DNA from: Hyphomicrobium sp. LHD-15
Lineage (GTDB): Bacteria > Pseudomonadota > Alphaproteobacteria > Rhizobiales > Hyphomicrobiaceae
Direction: 5' to 3'
NCBI RefSeq assembly: GCF_031157355.1
Contig: NZ_JAVIFT010000007.1
Coordinates: 124,001-188,000, forward strand
Length of the DNA: 64,000 bases
Shown in pieces: positions 1 through 8,773 of the stretch. How positions within the stretch are numbered: the first letter of the stretch is position 1; every line of letters starts with the position of its first letter. The notes beneath the pieces were generated by a model. That model had not been told where the DNA came from, did no database searches, and saw only the letters and a program-made list of their open reading frames with translations. The translations under genes were made by a program, and so were the position numbers.

Positions 1-16
1 GCGGGAGGAGGCTGCG

Positions 17-1252
17 ATGGACGCTGGTCTCGTGAGAGTCGGACCAACGCACCGCATCGATATGGATCTCGATCGCCGCGCGCAGTATTGGCGGTTCTCG
101 GCCCGCATCGAGTCTCGCTACGCGGGCCTGCTAGCGGAGGAACTGCGCCCCAAAGCTCGGATCAACTCACCCTGGCGGCGACTGCTCCTCAAGGCACGCC
201 CTCGTGATCGCATGCCGAAGCCTAGCGTCAGGTTCATCTTGCCGCTAACCCAGTCTATCGGGCCAGCGGAGAGGCCCGATGGCTCGCCAGCAACTCCGGA
301 AGATCCCCGCAATTCTCTCCTCGTGATGCTCGACGAGGCTTGGGGCAGCCATGCGGGGCTGGCGGAAAAGCTGAACGTGCAGGTTGTCGCGTGGGAAGAA
401 ATGCCCGGCAGCAGCGCCCATCAGTTCGGTTTCGATCCCATCGTCAGCGCGAAGACAGCCGATCCCAGCATCGAGGTGTCGACGCGCTGGCCGTTCGGAT
501 TGACATTCGACGCCAACGTGAAACGGCCTCAGATTGCCGCCTCATGTTTCGAGCTGCGTATCCCGACTCCGATGACCAAAGGCACGGATGTTATGGCGCA
601 AGTTCGCTTTCAGCGCGGACTGGTAGCGAGCATGGTAGATGCTGCTAATCAAGTCAGCACCTACGAATCAGAATGGACCCAGCCGGAATGGGTGATCTTC
701 AATCGCGACGCCCGGTATTGGCGCGTCAAGAAAGGCGGCGAACCGATCCAGTGGCGCGATGCGCAAGAGCTGAATATTCGCGGATCAGAAGTCCTCTTGA
801 ACGCGCAACCCATCGCCATTCTGGCTGACGACCCGGAGCCGGACAGCAAGATGGTCCGGGACGTCTACCTGGTGATCACCGTGAAGATAAAGGAGGCGGA
901 CGGAACCGAAGGCGAGGTCTTTTACAACCTGAAGCGCATCACCAAGAATGGTTTCGAGGAGGTTGAGGCTGCTCATCCGTCGGCAATCAAGGTCGACGAA
1001 GAAACCGCGCGCTTCGTTGGACGCCTGTTGGAGATCGAAATTCACAAGAGCTGGAGGTCTCTCTATAGGGATATGGCGAAGCGCTACGACGAGAAAGTCG
1101 GTCAGAAGCCAAGCGCGAGAGACCATGAGCTTTGGATGCTGCTTTTCCCGTCAGACGACGGGGAGCATCACGACGCCATCGCCAGGATCAGGCGCGTCTC
1201 GCCACCTCTAGGTATTAAAGAACGGTCGGAGATCACGCGCGGGCAGGGGTGA
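17..1252 (+). CDS. Unknown protein, probably 5'-truncated by the window edge
   Basis: I do not recognise this protein. The reading frame stays open upstream of the ATG to the first base of the window, so the true start may lie outside and the 411 residues may be only the C-terminal part. The sequence is soluble-looking, with no signal peptide or membrane segment, and is rich in Trp, Arg and Glu. The last 200 residues alternate strand-like and helical stretches, ending in a basic Arg-rich tail. Its stop overlaps the stop of the convergent binding-protein gene by about 20 bases, so no room is left for a terminator. No function is proposed. Confidence 0.7.
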   Translation: MDAGLVRVGPTHRIDMDLDRRAQYWRFSARIESRYAGLLAEELRPKARINSPWRRLLLKARPRDRMPKPSVRFILPLTQSIGPAERPDGSPATPEDPRNSLLVMLDEAWGSHAGLAEKLNVQVVAWEEMPGSSAHQFGFDPIVSAKTADPSIEVSTRWPFGLTFDANVKRPQIAASCFELRIPTPMTKGTDVMAQVRFQRGLVASMVDAANQVSTYESEWTQPEWVIFNRDARYWRVKKGGEPIQWRDAQELNIRGSEVLLNAQPIAILADDPEPDSKMVRDVYLVITVKIKEADGTEGEVFYNLKRITKNGFEEVEAAHPSAIKVDEETARFVGRLLEIEIHKSWRSLYRDMAKRYDEKVGQKPSARDHELWMLLFPSDDGEHHDAIARIRRVSPPLGIKERSEITRGQG

Positions 1253-2309
1253 TTCCGTCGGCATTACGTAGCGCTTGTGCCAGATAGCCGCCGGATCCCC
1301 AGGGCAGGAGGCTGTTCGTATAAGGAACGAAGGTTCGATTTAAGCGGTGGTCACTCGTTGCAAGTCTCGCCGTGAGCTGACGCCAGCCCGCTCTATGATG
1401 CCGACCGAATGCGCTGTGGAACCCAAACGAAGCCCTTTGCATTCGTGACAGAGCCTCAAATTGCATTGCGAGCAGGGATTGGGAATAATGCGCAAGTTGT
1501 GGTTCAGAGCGCACGAGCGCAGCGGCCTCGGCCGAACGCTCGACCGCGTACGCAGCGGCAGCATTGAGAGTAAGCAGAATCTGCCGGGTGCGCGCGACTG
1601 TGTCCCTGTCGCTGATGGCGCCGCACGGCATTGCGAGCACCTGCGCCGGAAGCGAGTCCTCATCCGCCAAACGCATAGTGGCGAAGCGATGTCCACATAT
1701 CTTGTTCTGCGCAACTTCCAGCGGTGTCGCGAGAATGGCGTCGGCCGCTCCCACCGCCAGCGCGATGTCCGGCTCAACCTGGCGCTCCACGATCGTCGCG
1801 GCGTCCCAGTGATAGGCGAGTTTTAACTCGCGCCAAAGCTGGACCTGCTGCAAATTAGTTGCCAAAAGCTTTCCGCTGCGGAAATCCGGCAACCATTGCG
1901 CGCCATCATCGGCCGTGCGCACCAGAATGAGATACTCACAGCCTCGCGCGAGCTCTGCAATCGAGACGACCGGCAAACCATCCCGGACCGCGCAAAGCAG
2001 AGCGCGAGCCGAGCAGCAAACCAATCCGTTTCCTCCCTCTGAGATCAGCCGCAATGCGGCCTTTGCCGAACCGGCCTCTTCTACAGGGACGCCCGTCCAC
2101 TCTTGCTCGAAAAGTCGCCGTGCCAATCGTGCGGTTATCTGATCATGCCCCGCATTCAACTGGCCGGAAATCCATTTGAAAGGGCCGAGCTTAGATGCCA
2201 CCTCGCCGACGTGCGCTGTGGCGCTGGACGAAATGAAAGCTGGTGACGTCAGCGAGGCACAAGTAAGTGACGCCGCGCCATGCAGGATGTCTCGCCTGGA
2301 GAGAAGCAT
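1233..2309 (-). CDS. Tat-exported periplasmic substrate-binding protein (TAXI / NMT1-like)
   Basis: The N-terminus carries a twin-arginine signal (SRRDIL followed by an Ala/Ser/Thr-rich hydrophobic stretch), so the protein should be folded before export. The mature part has the pattern of TAXI/NMT1-type type II binding proteins: an early KWISGQLNAGHDQ segment, an SAKAALRLISEG segment and a central RTADDGAQWLPDF segment. It would deliver a small organic ligand to a TRAP or ABC transporter, but no permease or ATPase gene is adjacent. I chose the Met seven residues into the longer frame because it puts the RR motif close to the N-terminus. The ligand cannot be inferred. Confidence 0.6.
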   Translation of the reverse strand: MLLSRRDILHGAASLTCASLTSPAFISSSATAHVGEVASKLGPFKWISGQLNAGHDQITARLARRLFEQEWTGVPVEEAGSAKAALRLISEGGNGLVCCSARALLCAVRDGLPVVSIAELARGCEYLILVRTADDGAQWLPDFRSGKLLATNLQQVQLWRELKLAYHWDAATIVERQVEPDIALAVGAADAILATPLEVAQNKICGHRFATMRLADEDSLPAQVLAMPCGAISDRDTVARTRQILLTLNAAAAYAVERSAEAAALVRSEPQLAHYSQSLLAMQFEALSRMQRASFGFHSAFGRHHRAGWRQLTARLATSDHRLNRTFVPYTNSLLPWGSGGYLAQALRNADGITPARA

Positions 2310-2426
2310 ATCCCGGCCTCGCCTTAACACAAAATGGCCAGTCCGCCGGCCAGTGCGTACTTAATTTCAAATCGTGATATTGGGCACTTCACACAGACTG
2401 AGTGGAACACCTGGCAGTCGTCTAAC

Positions 2427-3122
2427 TCAAGGCAGCACCGGCTTAAGGGAGTCCCGCAACTCTTCAAATTTCTTTGCGACTTGTGGGAGCCCCTTCGCGA
2501 TGGCGTAAATTCGCCCCTCTTCGGCAACCTGGATAACGTAATTTCGCGCCATCTCCCTGCCTTCGTCCAATGTCTCGAGGAGAAACACTCCGGCTATTTG
2601 AGCGCCGCGCGTTACGCCGACCTGAGTGTGGCAAACGACGAGTGTTTTGGCGGTTTCGATAAAGCCGGGACGTCCGAGAGCTAGGGCATCCCCGATATCA
2701 ACAATTCGGGCGACGACCTTGATATCGCTATCGTTCAGCGAACAGAAGGATGGGGCGATTGTATAACATTTGTTATGGGACGCGATCGCATCCGCCTGTA
2801 TTTTGGCGCAGTTGCACGGTTGAGAATTTTGAACGTAAGACTTCGCGATCTCGTCACGCAGACAGCGCAGCGTCTTGTCACGCCAAGATTGACCGGCGCC
2901 AGAGAAACGCATTTCGGCGGCGAAACGTTGGCAATATTTGAACCCGAACTGAACGACATATTTTGACGCCGTGGAATCGCATCTGCAGTTTTTCTCAATA
3001 CATCCCGTATAGGCCGCGCAGGAGTTATCGTTCGGCGTGGAGCAGGCGGGTTGGGCGTTCGCGGCGGTCGATGCGACGCTTGCCGCAATCAAAGCTATTA
3101 AGCGGATGGCAGTCTTCCACAT
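2427..3122 (-). CDS. Small cysteine-rich secreted protein of unknown function
   Basis: A 231-residue protein with a Sec signal peptide (MWKTAIRLIALIAAS, cleavage near ANAQ) followed by a Cys-rich region with about twelve cysteines in the first 130 residues, including a C-x-C pair and a CNC cluster, then a helical C-terminal half. The Met chosen is preceded by a GGGGG Shine-Dalgarno at good spacing, better than the upstream Met. The disulfide-rich layout recalls the N-terminal half of the 895-residue secreted protein at 34.5 kb, but I see no clear alignment. It lies alone, convergent with nothing functional. Function unknown. Confidence 0.6.
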   Translation of the reverse strand: MWKTAIRLIALIAASVASTAANAQPACSTPNDNSCAAYTGCIEKNCRCDSTASKYVVQFGFKYCQRFAAEMRFSGAGQSWRDKTLRCLRDEIAKSYVQNSQPCNCAKIQADAIASHNKCYTIAPSFCSLNDSDIKVVARIVDIGDALALGRPGFIETAKTLVVCHTQVGVTRGAQIAGVFLLETLDEGREMARNYVIQVAEEGRIYAIAKGLPQVAKKFEELRDSLKPVLP

Positions 3123-3649
3123 GTGTGCCCCCGGCAATAAAGTAGAAGGAAGCGGTAGAGCGCCAAGACGATTCAGACGCTTGTTCGGATTTGCAATTGG
3201 CGTTGGGAATTTTGCTGCCCACCGCTCAACGTTTTAGCAATCTATATTAAAATAAAACGCGGACATCGAGGTTCATTGTGGGCTTCGACGATAATATCAA
3301 AGCTAACTAATCGCTGCGGGTCAACAGGATTAGCTCGTCGATCAATCGGTGAGGGAGCCGTCGGCAGCTCGTTCCAGGTGGCCTACCCAAAGACATTGCG
3401 TGAGCCAAAAGCCGTTCCTGTGGTCTCTGCGAGATAGTTCACCGGATCATTCGTGAGGTGAGCATCTTAGCCGTCGCGATCGGCGTATTGTGGCTAAGCA
3501 GCGTACCATTCACGGGGCGCGTGCCGCCGCTCATAACGGCGAAGCCGGCGAACGAATGGCGCGGATCGAGGATTCACACATTCGGCGTGGTTTCGCGGCA
3601 GTGCCGAGCAATGCGCGCTGCTATCCCGGGTTACCGAGGTGAGTCTTGA
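3123..3649. other. Intergenic stretch without recognisable gene
   Basis: No convincing coding region here. It opens with an AT-rich stretch around 3236-3260, likely the promoter zone of the leftward secreted-protein gene. The short open frames have no family features. Confidence 0.4.
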
Positions 3650-3674
3650 GGGGGCTTCTTCCAAGAAGCCCCCC
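3650..3674 (-). terminator. Strong hairpin (GGGGGCTTCTT / AAGAAGCCCCC)
   Basis: An 11-bp perfect inverted repeat (3650-3660 with 3663-3673) separated by 2 bases. It follows the stop of the small leftward membrane-protein frame directly. No T-run follows on either strand, so termination would rest on the hairpin alone. A hairpin with a similar GGGGGCT/AGCCCCC core occurs at 55385-55413. Confidence 0.5.
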
Positions 3675-3677
3675 AAG

Positions 3678-3824
3678 TTAGGCACGTACCACCGCGCCAA
3701 TGACAAGCCCCCAAAGCACGGCTGCCATTGCAATGAAGAACATGGTCGAAAACCACCGTGACCATCGGCTGCCTGATCGGCACCGCCGCCTGTTTTCTGC
3801 TCCAATCTGTTCCCAATGTCCCAT
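3678..3824 (-). CDS. Possible 48-aa single-span membrane protein
   Basis: A short frame with a basic, Arg-rich N-terminal half and a C-terminal hydrophobic helix (WFSTMFFIAMAAVLWGLVIGA) ending VVRA. That is the layout of small single-pass inner-membrane proteins common in this order. The strong hairpin just after the stop supports a real transcription unit. Against it: no good Shine-Dalgarno was found and the start is uncertain (the frame extends to 3911). Function unknown. Confidence 0.35.
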   Translation of the reverse strand: MGHWEQIGAENRRRCRSGSRWSRWFSTMFFIAMAAVLWGLVIGAVVRA

Positions 3825-4116
3825 AGCAATGCCTAGTGATCGACTTGCCGATGAAGGATCAATCCGTTGTCGAGGAGTGTCAAGCGGACGGCCGGCCTCG
3901 ATTGCAACCAAGTGTCAATTTGGATACGCTCGCGTCGCGTTGGAATTTGCGACAAACGCTCGAGACCCATCGGGCTCGTCCCAAGTTAAGGTTGTGAAAT
4001 TCGATACCGAAAGTTCAGCTTAGATCGACATCCAAGGTCGTGCGTTCTTCATGGTATGTTTTCCAAACCTCGATGGAGGATAGAATGCCGAGGTTAGACA
4101 AGGGGGGACTAAGTGA

Positions 4117-4572
4117 ATGCGCAAGAAAAAAAACGATGCCACCCAGATCCAGCCTGAGGCGACCGAACTGCTCAAGCGGGCTCCCAATGAGATTGATGTT
4201 CTTGTGGGGCAACGCGTGCGAGTGCGGCGCATCATGAATGGCCTAAGTCAGCAGGGACTAGCCGAAAAGGTTGGCATCTCCTTCCAGCAGGTCCAGAAGT
4301 ATGAAAATGGCCTCAATCGGATTAGCGCTAGCAAGCTCCATCAGATAGCGGAGGCGTTGAACGCCCCCGTTCATATCTTCTTTCAAACCGAAGACGAGTA
4401 TCGGGTTGTTGAGGAAGAGGGCGTATTAGCCCTTCTTAGGGATCGAGATACCGTTTCAGTGTTGCGTGCGTTTTCTCAGATCAGAGATCGCAACTTGAGA
4501 CGGGCCGTCCGCGACCATATCCGAAATATCGCCGCATGCGGAGAAGAGCTGGACGGTAAAGCGGCCGACTAG
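4117..4572 (+). CDS. PraR-like XRE-family transcriptional regulator
   Basis: A 151-residue DNA-binding protein. Residues about 25-88 form a helix-turn-helix of the XRE/Cro type: GQRVRVRR, then LSQQGLAEKVGISFQQVQKYE, then the segment ending in PVHIFF. The wording QQVQKYENG-NRISASKL is the signature of the alphaproteobacterial PraR/SinR-like group. In Rhizobium leguminosarum PraR represses quorum-sensing regulators and influences biofilm formation (established for that protein). Here the gene converges on the quorum-sensing operon, and its stop overlaps that of the 78-aa gene by 4 bases. A regulatory link is inference. The roughly 60-residue C-terminal extension is helical and charged. Confidence 0.8.
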   Translation: MRKKKNDATQIQPEATELLKRAPNEIDVLVGQRVRVRRIMNGLSQQGLAEKVGISFQQVQKYENGLNRISASKLHQIAEALNAPVHIFFQTEDEYRVVEEEGVLALLRDRDTVSVLRAFSQIRDRNLRRAVRDHIRNIAACGEELDGKAAD

Positions 4573-4805
4573 TTCATGCCGCCTCTGGCGGGCGGAAGAA
4601 TGTCCTTGTCCTCGAGCTTGTATTGCGTTTTTAACGACTCTATGGCGCCCACCAACGTAGCCGCAATATCATCTCCGCCGAGTTCCAGCGCATCGTGTGT
4701 TGCGTAGATCAGCAAGCGAGCGAGTCCTTTTGCGCGAGTTTTGAGTGCGTCCTGGTCGTCGATGTTTAGAATAACAGCGTGCAGCTGCGATTGTTTATGC
4801 TGCAT
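4569..4805 (-). CDS. 78-aa protein, last gene of the luxI operon
   Basis: Unrecognised small acidic, helical protein without signal peptide or membrane segment. Its ATG lies inside the 3' end of the CoA-ligase gene (overlap of 11 bases), which indicates translational coupling and places it third in a luxI - ligase - orf unit. It could be an accessory factor of signal synthesis or simply a passenger. No motif was found. The gene converges with, and overlaps by 4 bases, the PraR-like regulator, so antisense effects at the 3' ends are possible. Confidence 0.6.
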   Translation of the reverse strand: MQHKQSQLHAVILNIDDQDALKTRAKGLARLLIYATHDALELGGDDIAATLVGAIESLKTQYKLEDKDILPPARGGMN

Positions 4806-6423
4806 GTTGCGCCCTAAGTGCGAAACGTTTGAGCTTACCCGTCAATGTCTTGGGTAGACCTTTGACGAACACGACCTCCCGAGGCGCCTTGTAAGGCGCG
4901 ATCACGGTCTTGACGTGATCGATCAGTGTTTCCGAAAGTCTATTAGTTTTCTTCATGCCGGTCCGCAGTATTATATACGCTTTGACGCTATGTCCTCTGT
5001 CCAGGCAGGGAACGCCCACCACCGCGCACTCCGCGACCGCCGGATGCTCGAGCAGCGCACTCTCCACCTCTGGAGCTGCAACTTTGTATCCTGAAGTGAC
5101 GATCAGGTCGTCCATCCGGGACTGAAACCAGAAATAGCCATCGTCATCGCGAGAATAGGCATCGCCGGTGATGTTCCAGCCGTTTTTGACATAAACGTTT
5201 TGTCGGTCATCGCTGAGGTAACGGCACCCGGTGGGACCTTTGACCGCGAGCCACCCTACATCGCCAGACGGGACTTCGTTTCCTTGATCGTCAAGGATTG
5301 TCGCGAGATAGCCCGGAACGACCTTGCCGGTTGAACCAGGTCTGATCGCGTCCCCCGCAGCCGAAATGAAAACATGCAGCATTTCGGTCGAACCAATGCC
5401 ATCAATGAGTTTCAACCCGGTCACTAAGAGAAATTCTTCGAACGTCGCTCGAGGGAGTGCTTCTCCGGCGGAGACGCATTTTCGCAACGATCGGATGTCG
5501 AAGTCGTTGATCGATTTGAGCATTGCCCGATAAGCTGTAGGCGCAGTGAAACATATGCTCGGCCGATAAGTCTCGATGGCCTGTAGGAGAGAGGCAGGAC
5601 GGCCATCTTCGAGTAGGAGACTGCAAGCTCCTGCGCGCAGCGGAAACAGGAGGAGACCGCCAAGCCCATAGGTGAAGGCGAGAGAGGGCGAGCCGCAGAA
5701 TAGATCGTCTGATGTGGGTTGGAGAATGTGTTCTGAGAAGGTGTCGCAGATAGCGAGCAAGTCCCGATGGGTGTGGATCGCCCCCTTGGGTTTGCCGGTG
5801 GTGCCTGACGTAAACGCAATCAGACACGGTGTATCGGAGCGCGAGCGATAGGCATCCGCAAAGCGAGTTTCGGTTGCCGCAAAGGCGTCGATATCTGCCG
5901 ATCCCAGCTCAACCGGTCCAGAATAAACACGATAACTTGTGATCGAGCGAAGCGACCGACACTTGGAGCGACATGTCTCCAGCTCACCAAGGAGGTCGCC
6001 TTCGCAAATTGCGTGCGAAATCTCTGCTTTGTTGATGATCGTCACAAGTTCGTTTTTTCGCAGCAATGGCATCGTCGAGACTACGACGCCTCCAGCTCGA
6101 ATGACTGCAAGGTGCAGGGCCGCTAGCATCGGACTGTTGCGCCCCCGAAGGAGGACGCGATTTCCAGGTATCACCCCAAGTCGATGTCGTAAGACCGCAG
6201 CATACCGGGACACGCGCACGAAAAGCTCGTCGTATGTCCATTTTGTGGATGGACTCATGAGCGCTGGGCGTGCGCCGTAGCCGCGCGCAATCCAATAATC
6301 GAGCAATTCCTCGACGACGTTTAAGCGGGGCGAATACGCGCGTCCCGGAACTTTGAGGAGATCGGGTTGTGAGTGCGCTTCTGGCATACGATCGCGAACA
6401 AAGCTGTCAAACCGTTTTGACAT
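4795..6423 (-). CDS. AMP-forming acyl/aryl-CoA ligase linked to luxI
   Basis: A 542-residue member of the ANL superfamily (adenylate-forming CoA ligases), of the benzoate/2-aminobenzoate/coumarate-CoA ligase type. Visible core motifs are the phosphate loop TSGTTGKPKGA (about residue 205), GIGSTEM (A5), NGWNITGD followed by SRMDDLI (A7/A8 hinge), and the C-terminal catalytic Lys in PKTLTGKLKR. It would activate a carboxylic acid to its CoA thioester in the cytoplasm. It starts a few bases after the luxI stop, with a GGGGTG Shine-Dalgarno before the ATG; a GTG overlapping the luxI stop is an alternative. That places it in one operon with the AHL synthase and suggests it supplies the acyl-CoA substrate. 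Confidence 0.85.
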   Translation of the reverse strand: MSKRFDSFVRDRMPEAHSQPDLLKVPGRAYSPRLNVVEELLDYWIARGYGARPALMSPSTKWTYDELFVRVSRYAAVLRHRLGVIPGNRVLLRGRNSPMLAALHLAVIRAGGVVVSTMPLLRKNELVTIINKAEISHAICEGDLLGELETCRSKCRSLRSITSYRVYSGPVELGSADIDAFAATETRFADAYRSRSDTPCLIAFTSGTTGKPKGAIHTHRDLLAICDTFSEHILQPTSDDLFCGSPSLAFTYGLGGLLLFPLRAGACSLLLEDGRPASLLQAIETYRPSICFTAPTAYRAMLKSINDFDIRSLRKCVSAGEALPRATFEEFLLVTGLKLIDGIGSTEMLHVFISAAGDAIRPGSTGKVVPGYLATILDDQGNEVPSGDVGWLAVKGPTGCRYLSDDRQNVYVKNGWNITGDAYSRDDDGYFWFQSRMDDLIVTSGYKVAAPEVESALLEHPAVAECAVVGVPCLDRGHSVKAYIILRTGMKKTNRLSETLIDHVKTVIAPYKAPREVVFVKGLPKTLTGKLKRFALRAQHAA

Positions 6424-6428
6424 CGCCG

Positions 6429-7061
6429 TCACCCCGCAAGTTTGCGGTTGAAGTTGTGGGATAAGACCGGGGTGCGAATGCCGCGCAGTCGGCGCGTTTC
6501 GCGGAGGGCAAATTCAGAAACATCAACAGTTATCCCGACGACATCCATGCCCTGCCATTGAATGGGAAGTCCAAGCGGGCGCGGTGACCAACCGAGCCGC
6601 AAGAAGCGGGGGATCCAATAGGGCTCGGTTACGATGGAGAATTGCGATAGGTTGTGCTCGAGCCCAAATTCCTGGACACCGCACATGATCGTACAGGCGA
6701 CATCGCTAGTCGCGTGCGGTTCGCGACGCTCTGGTACTACGTAAAATCTTGTCCACTCGTAGATATTGGGCGAACGGGGAACCGGATGTGTGCTCGCCAA
6801 CTGCGGGAACACGTCGGCGAGCAGATGCGGCTTGAGGGAGGGTATAAGACGGGAGCCTCCGATCACACGCCCGTCGGTCTCATCGAGCATCAGAAGGTAG
6901 ATTGCGTCGCTATTGTCGAACTGATCGACTTCTCGGCCGTCTGCGCGAGCGAGATCTTTCCAGCCTCGCTCATGTACGTAGATGCGATGCCGGATGCGAA
7001 AGCTATCGTCGACTTGGCTCTGATAGAGGTGTCGGTTCTCGCCCGTAATGATGTGCAACAT
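6429..7061 (-). CDS. LuxI-family N-acyl-homoserine lactone synthase
   Basis: A 210-residue autoinducer synthase. The conserved set is visible: Arg24 and Trp34 in FRIRHRIYVHERGW, Asp46 and Asp49 in DQFD, Arg71 in GGSRLIP, and the EWTRFYV segment. The usual Phe28 is a Tyr here. The opening MLHIITGENRHLY resembles the BjaI/RpaI subgroup, whose members take acyl-CoA (isovaleryl-, coumaroyl-, cinnamoyl-CoA) rather than acyl-ACP; the subgroup assignment is from memory. I chose the Met with GGAGG seven bases upstream over the Met 13 codons earlier. It is followed directly by a CoA ligase and preceded by its luxR on the same strand. Confidence 0.9.
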   Translation of the reverse strand: MLHIITGENRHLYQSQVDDSFRIRHRIYVHERGWKDLARADGREVDQFDNSDAIYLLMLDETDGRVIGGSRLIPSLKPHLLADVFPQLASTHPVPRSPNIYEWTRFYVVPERREPHATSDVACTIMCGVQEFGLEHNLSQFSIVTEPYWIPRFLRLGWSPRPLGLPIQWQGMDVVGITVDVSEFALRETRRLRGIRTPVLSHNFNRKLAG

Positions 7062-7115
7062 GTCCCTGCCTCCGAAAGGAGTTCGGGGCAAGCACGCCAC
7101 GTAAGGTCGTTCGCG

Positions 7116-7139
7116 GGAATCCTAAGAAATGGGGATTCC
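7116..7139 (-). promoter_or_regulatory. Inverted repeat upstream of luxI, candidate lux box
   Basis: GGAATCC at 7116-7122 and GGATTCC at 7133-7139 are exact reverse complements separated by 10 bases. The pair lies 55-78 bases upstream of the luxI start, in the only intergenic space between luxR and luxI. Position and symmetry suit a LuxR-type operator; the 24-bp span is slightly longer than a classical 20-bp lux box. Confidence 0.45.
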
Positions 7140-7185
7140 TACTACGGCTTGGATTGGCATATGAGGGAGGATAGTTTATTGATTT

Positions 7186-7926
7186 CTAAAGCAATATTTC
7201 TCTGCGGCGAATGCCACTGGCGACAGCCTGGGCGCGCGTCACGGCACGTAGCTTTCGACAGATATTCTGCATATGCGCGGTTGAGGTCGCCGCGGATATT
7301 TTCAGTATTTCACCGATCTCCCAGTCGGTTTTGCCGCGCGAGACCCATTTTAAAACCTCACGCTCCCGTGGCGTAAGGCGGTCGGCATCGTCTTCCGCCG
7401 CTCGGGTCCTCAGCCGCGCCCTGTGGCAGCGCGCGAGATCGTGGGCATAGATCGACATCAGATGCAGCGCTTCTCGCCCACGCGGCGGGATGTCGAGTTG
7501 ACGACCACCCATGGTCACACAAGATTGTTCACCGGCGCTGCCAATCAGCGGAATGCTGAAGCCTTGGTTCAGCCCGCATTCACCCGCCTCGTTCATGACC
7601 TGTCTGGCTTGTGCCGTGAACTTAGTAGCGGCCACCTCACTCCAAAAGAACGGCCTCGTCGTTTCGCGAGTATGTCGTGCCATGGGATCGTGGCGATAGA
7701 AACCTTTCTCGATGTAGCGATCGAACCAGACTTGCGACCACCCATTCAAAATCATGAAATTCTCAAGACCAGAGTTCGGAGGAGGCATCTCAGTGATCAG
7801 GAAATTCGTAAAGCCGAATTTTGAAATTTCCTTTGCCAATAGCGGGTAAACCTCGCTCGCTTTCAAAGTCCCACTAAGCTGATCTATAAAATCAAAGGTT
7901 TCGATTTCGACCCGTGGTGTACGCAT
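7186..7926 (-). CDS. LuxR-family AHL-responsive transcriptional activator
   Basis: A 246-residue cognate receptor for the adjacent synthase. The autoinducer-binding domain keeps the invariant residues Trp67, Tyr71, Asp80, Pro81 and Trp95 with the same spacing as in TraR (W57, Y61, D70, P71, W85). The C-terminal DNA-binding domain (about residue 183 on) reads LTPREREVLKWVSRGKTDWEIGEIL, a GerE-type helix-turn-helix. It lies 124 bases upstream of luxI on the same strand. Which ligand it binds is not readable from sequence. Confidence 0.9.
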   Translation of the reverse strand: MRTPRVEIETFDFIDQLSGTLKASEVYPLLAKEISKFGFTNFLITEMPPPNSGLENFMILNGWSQVWFDRYIEKGFYRHDPMARHTRETTRPFFWSEVAATKFTAQARQVMNEAGECGLNQGFSIPLIGSAGEQSCVTMGGRQLDIPPRGREALHLMSIYAHDLARCHRARLRTRAAEDDADRLTPREREVLKWVSRGKTDWEIGEILKISAATSTAHMQNICRKLRAVTRAQAVASGIRRREILL

Positions 7927-8773
7927 GCCCCACCCCGCTCAACCACATTCCCTCAAAAGAGTAACTTAGTCTCGAATCGACAACAAGTCCGCCCCTCGGC
8001 AAGGGCTCCCGCAGCTTGGCTCGATCGTTGACGGCCGGCATAGCGGCACGATGGCATAGTGTCTCTCGCGGATAGAAACGCCGCACAGCAACTTCGCCGA
8101 AAATGCTGAGTGGGTATCTCTGCTATCGATCGATGTTGAACAGTGAGTAGGCGTGATGTGCCGTTGATTTCCGCGTGTGTTCCGGTCGAGTTGAAATAAA
8201 TGGGCTGCTGATTTACAACGGGTCGTGACGGTTGAGGTGAGCACTCCGGGCGATACTGAAGAGCGTCTATCATCGAAAGCTTTTCTTCGCTTTCGCTAGG
8301 GTGAAATTGGGCGCTGGTGGTGAACCTTCGTTGGCAATGCGGTGCAAAGCAGTCAAGTGAGTATTAGCACAATCGATGCTAGCCGTGTTTTTCCGCGATG
8401 TCCGGAATTTCTGCGTCGCAACTCGGGCTAGGTGATGTGTCCCAGAAGCGGCCATTGCCGCATTAGAAGTCGGCGCCCCCAAGCGCACGCCGACCAGGTC
8501 CACTGACAGGTACAATGCAGCCATCAGACGTCGATCTTCGAGATAACTTACCGTGCTCTTGATCTTTGAATCTCGGACGTCTCGAAACCTCGGGTCGAGT
8601 GAGGCGGCACTGGACTTGGCGTGCTGCCGGCCGTACGCGGCAGTGTGACCCGCACGCCCAAAGAAATCTCCGCGGATCGAAGTCGATGGATTCGAGGTTC
8701 GCCTCTGCCCGTTTCCTGCTACCCGGTCGCTCTTCAAAGAGATCGTCGATCAAATCTGCCCAACTGAAACGGT
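7927..8773. other. Long intergenic stretch without convincing gene
   Basis: About 850 bases between luxR and a small leftward gene. Several open frames cross it on both strands, but none shows family motifs, a plausible start site or a domain. The first 150 bases presumably hold the luxR promoter. The rest may be decayed sequence next to the recombinase debris. Confidence 0.4.

Noticed and set aside
3678-3911. Long version (77 codons) of the small membrane protein
   Set aside because: The N-terminal extension has no supporting features; only the shorter form was kept, with low confidence.
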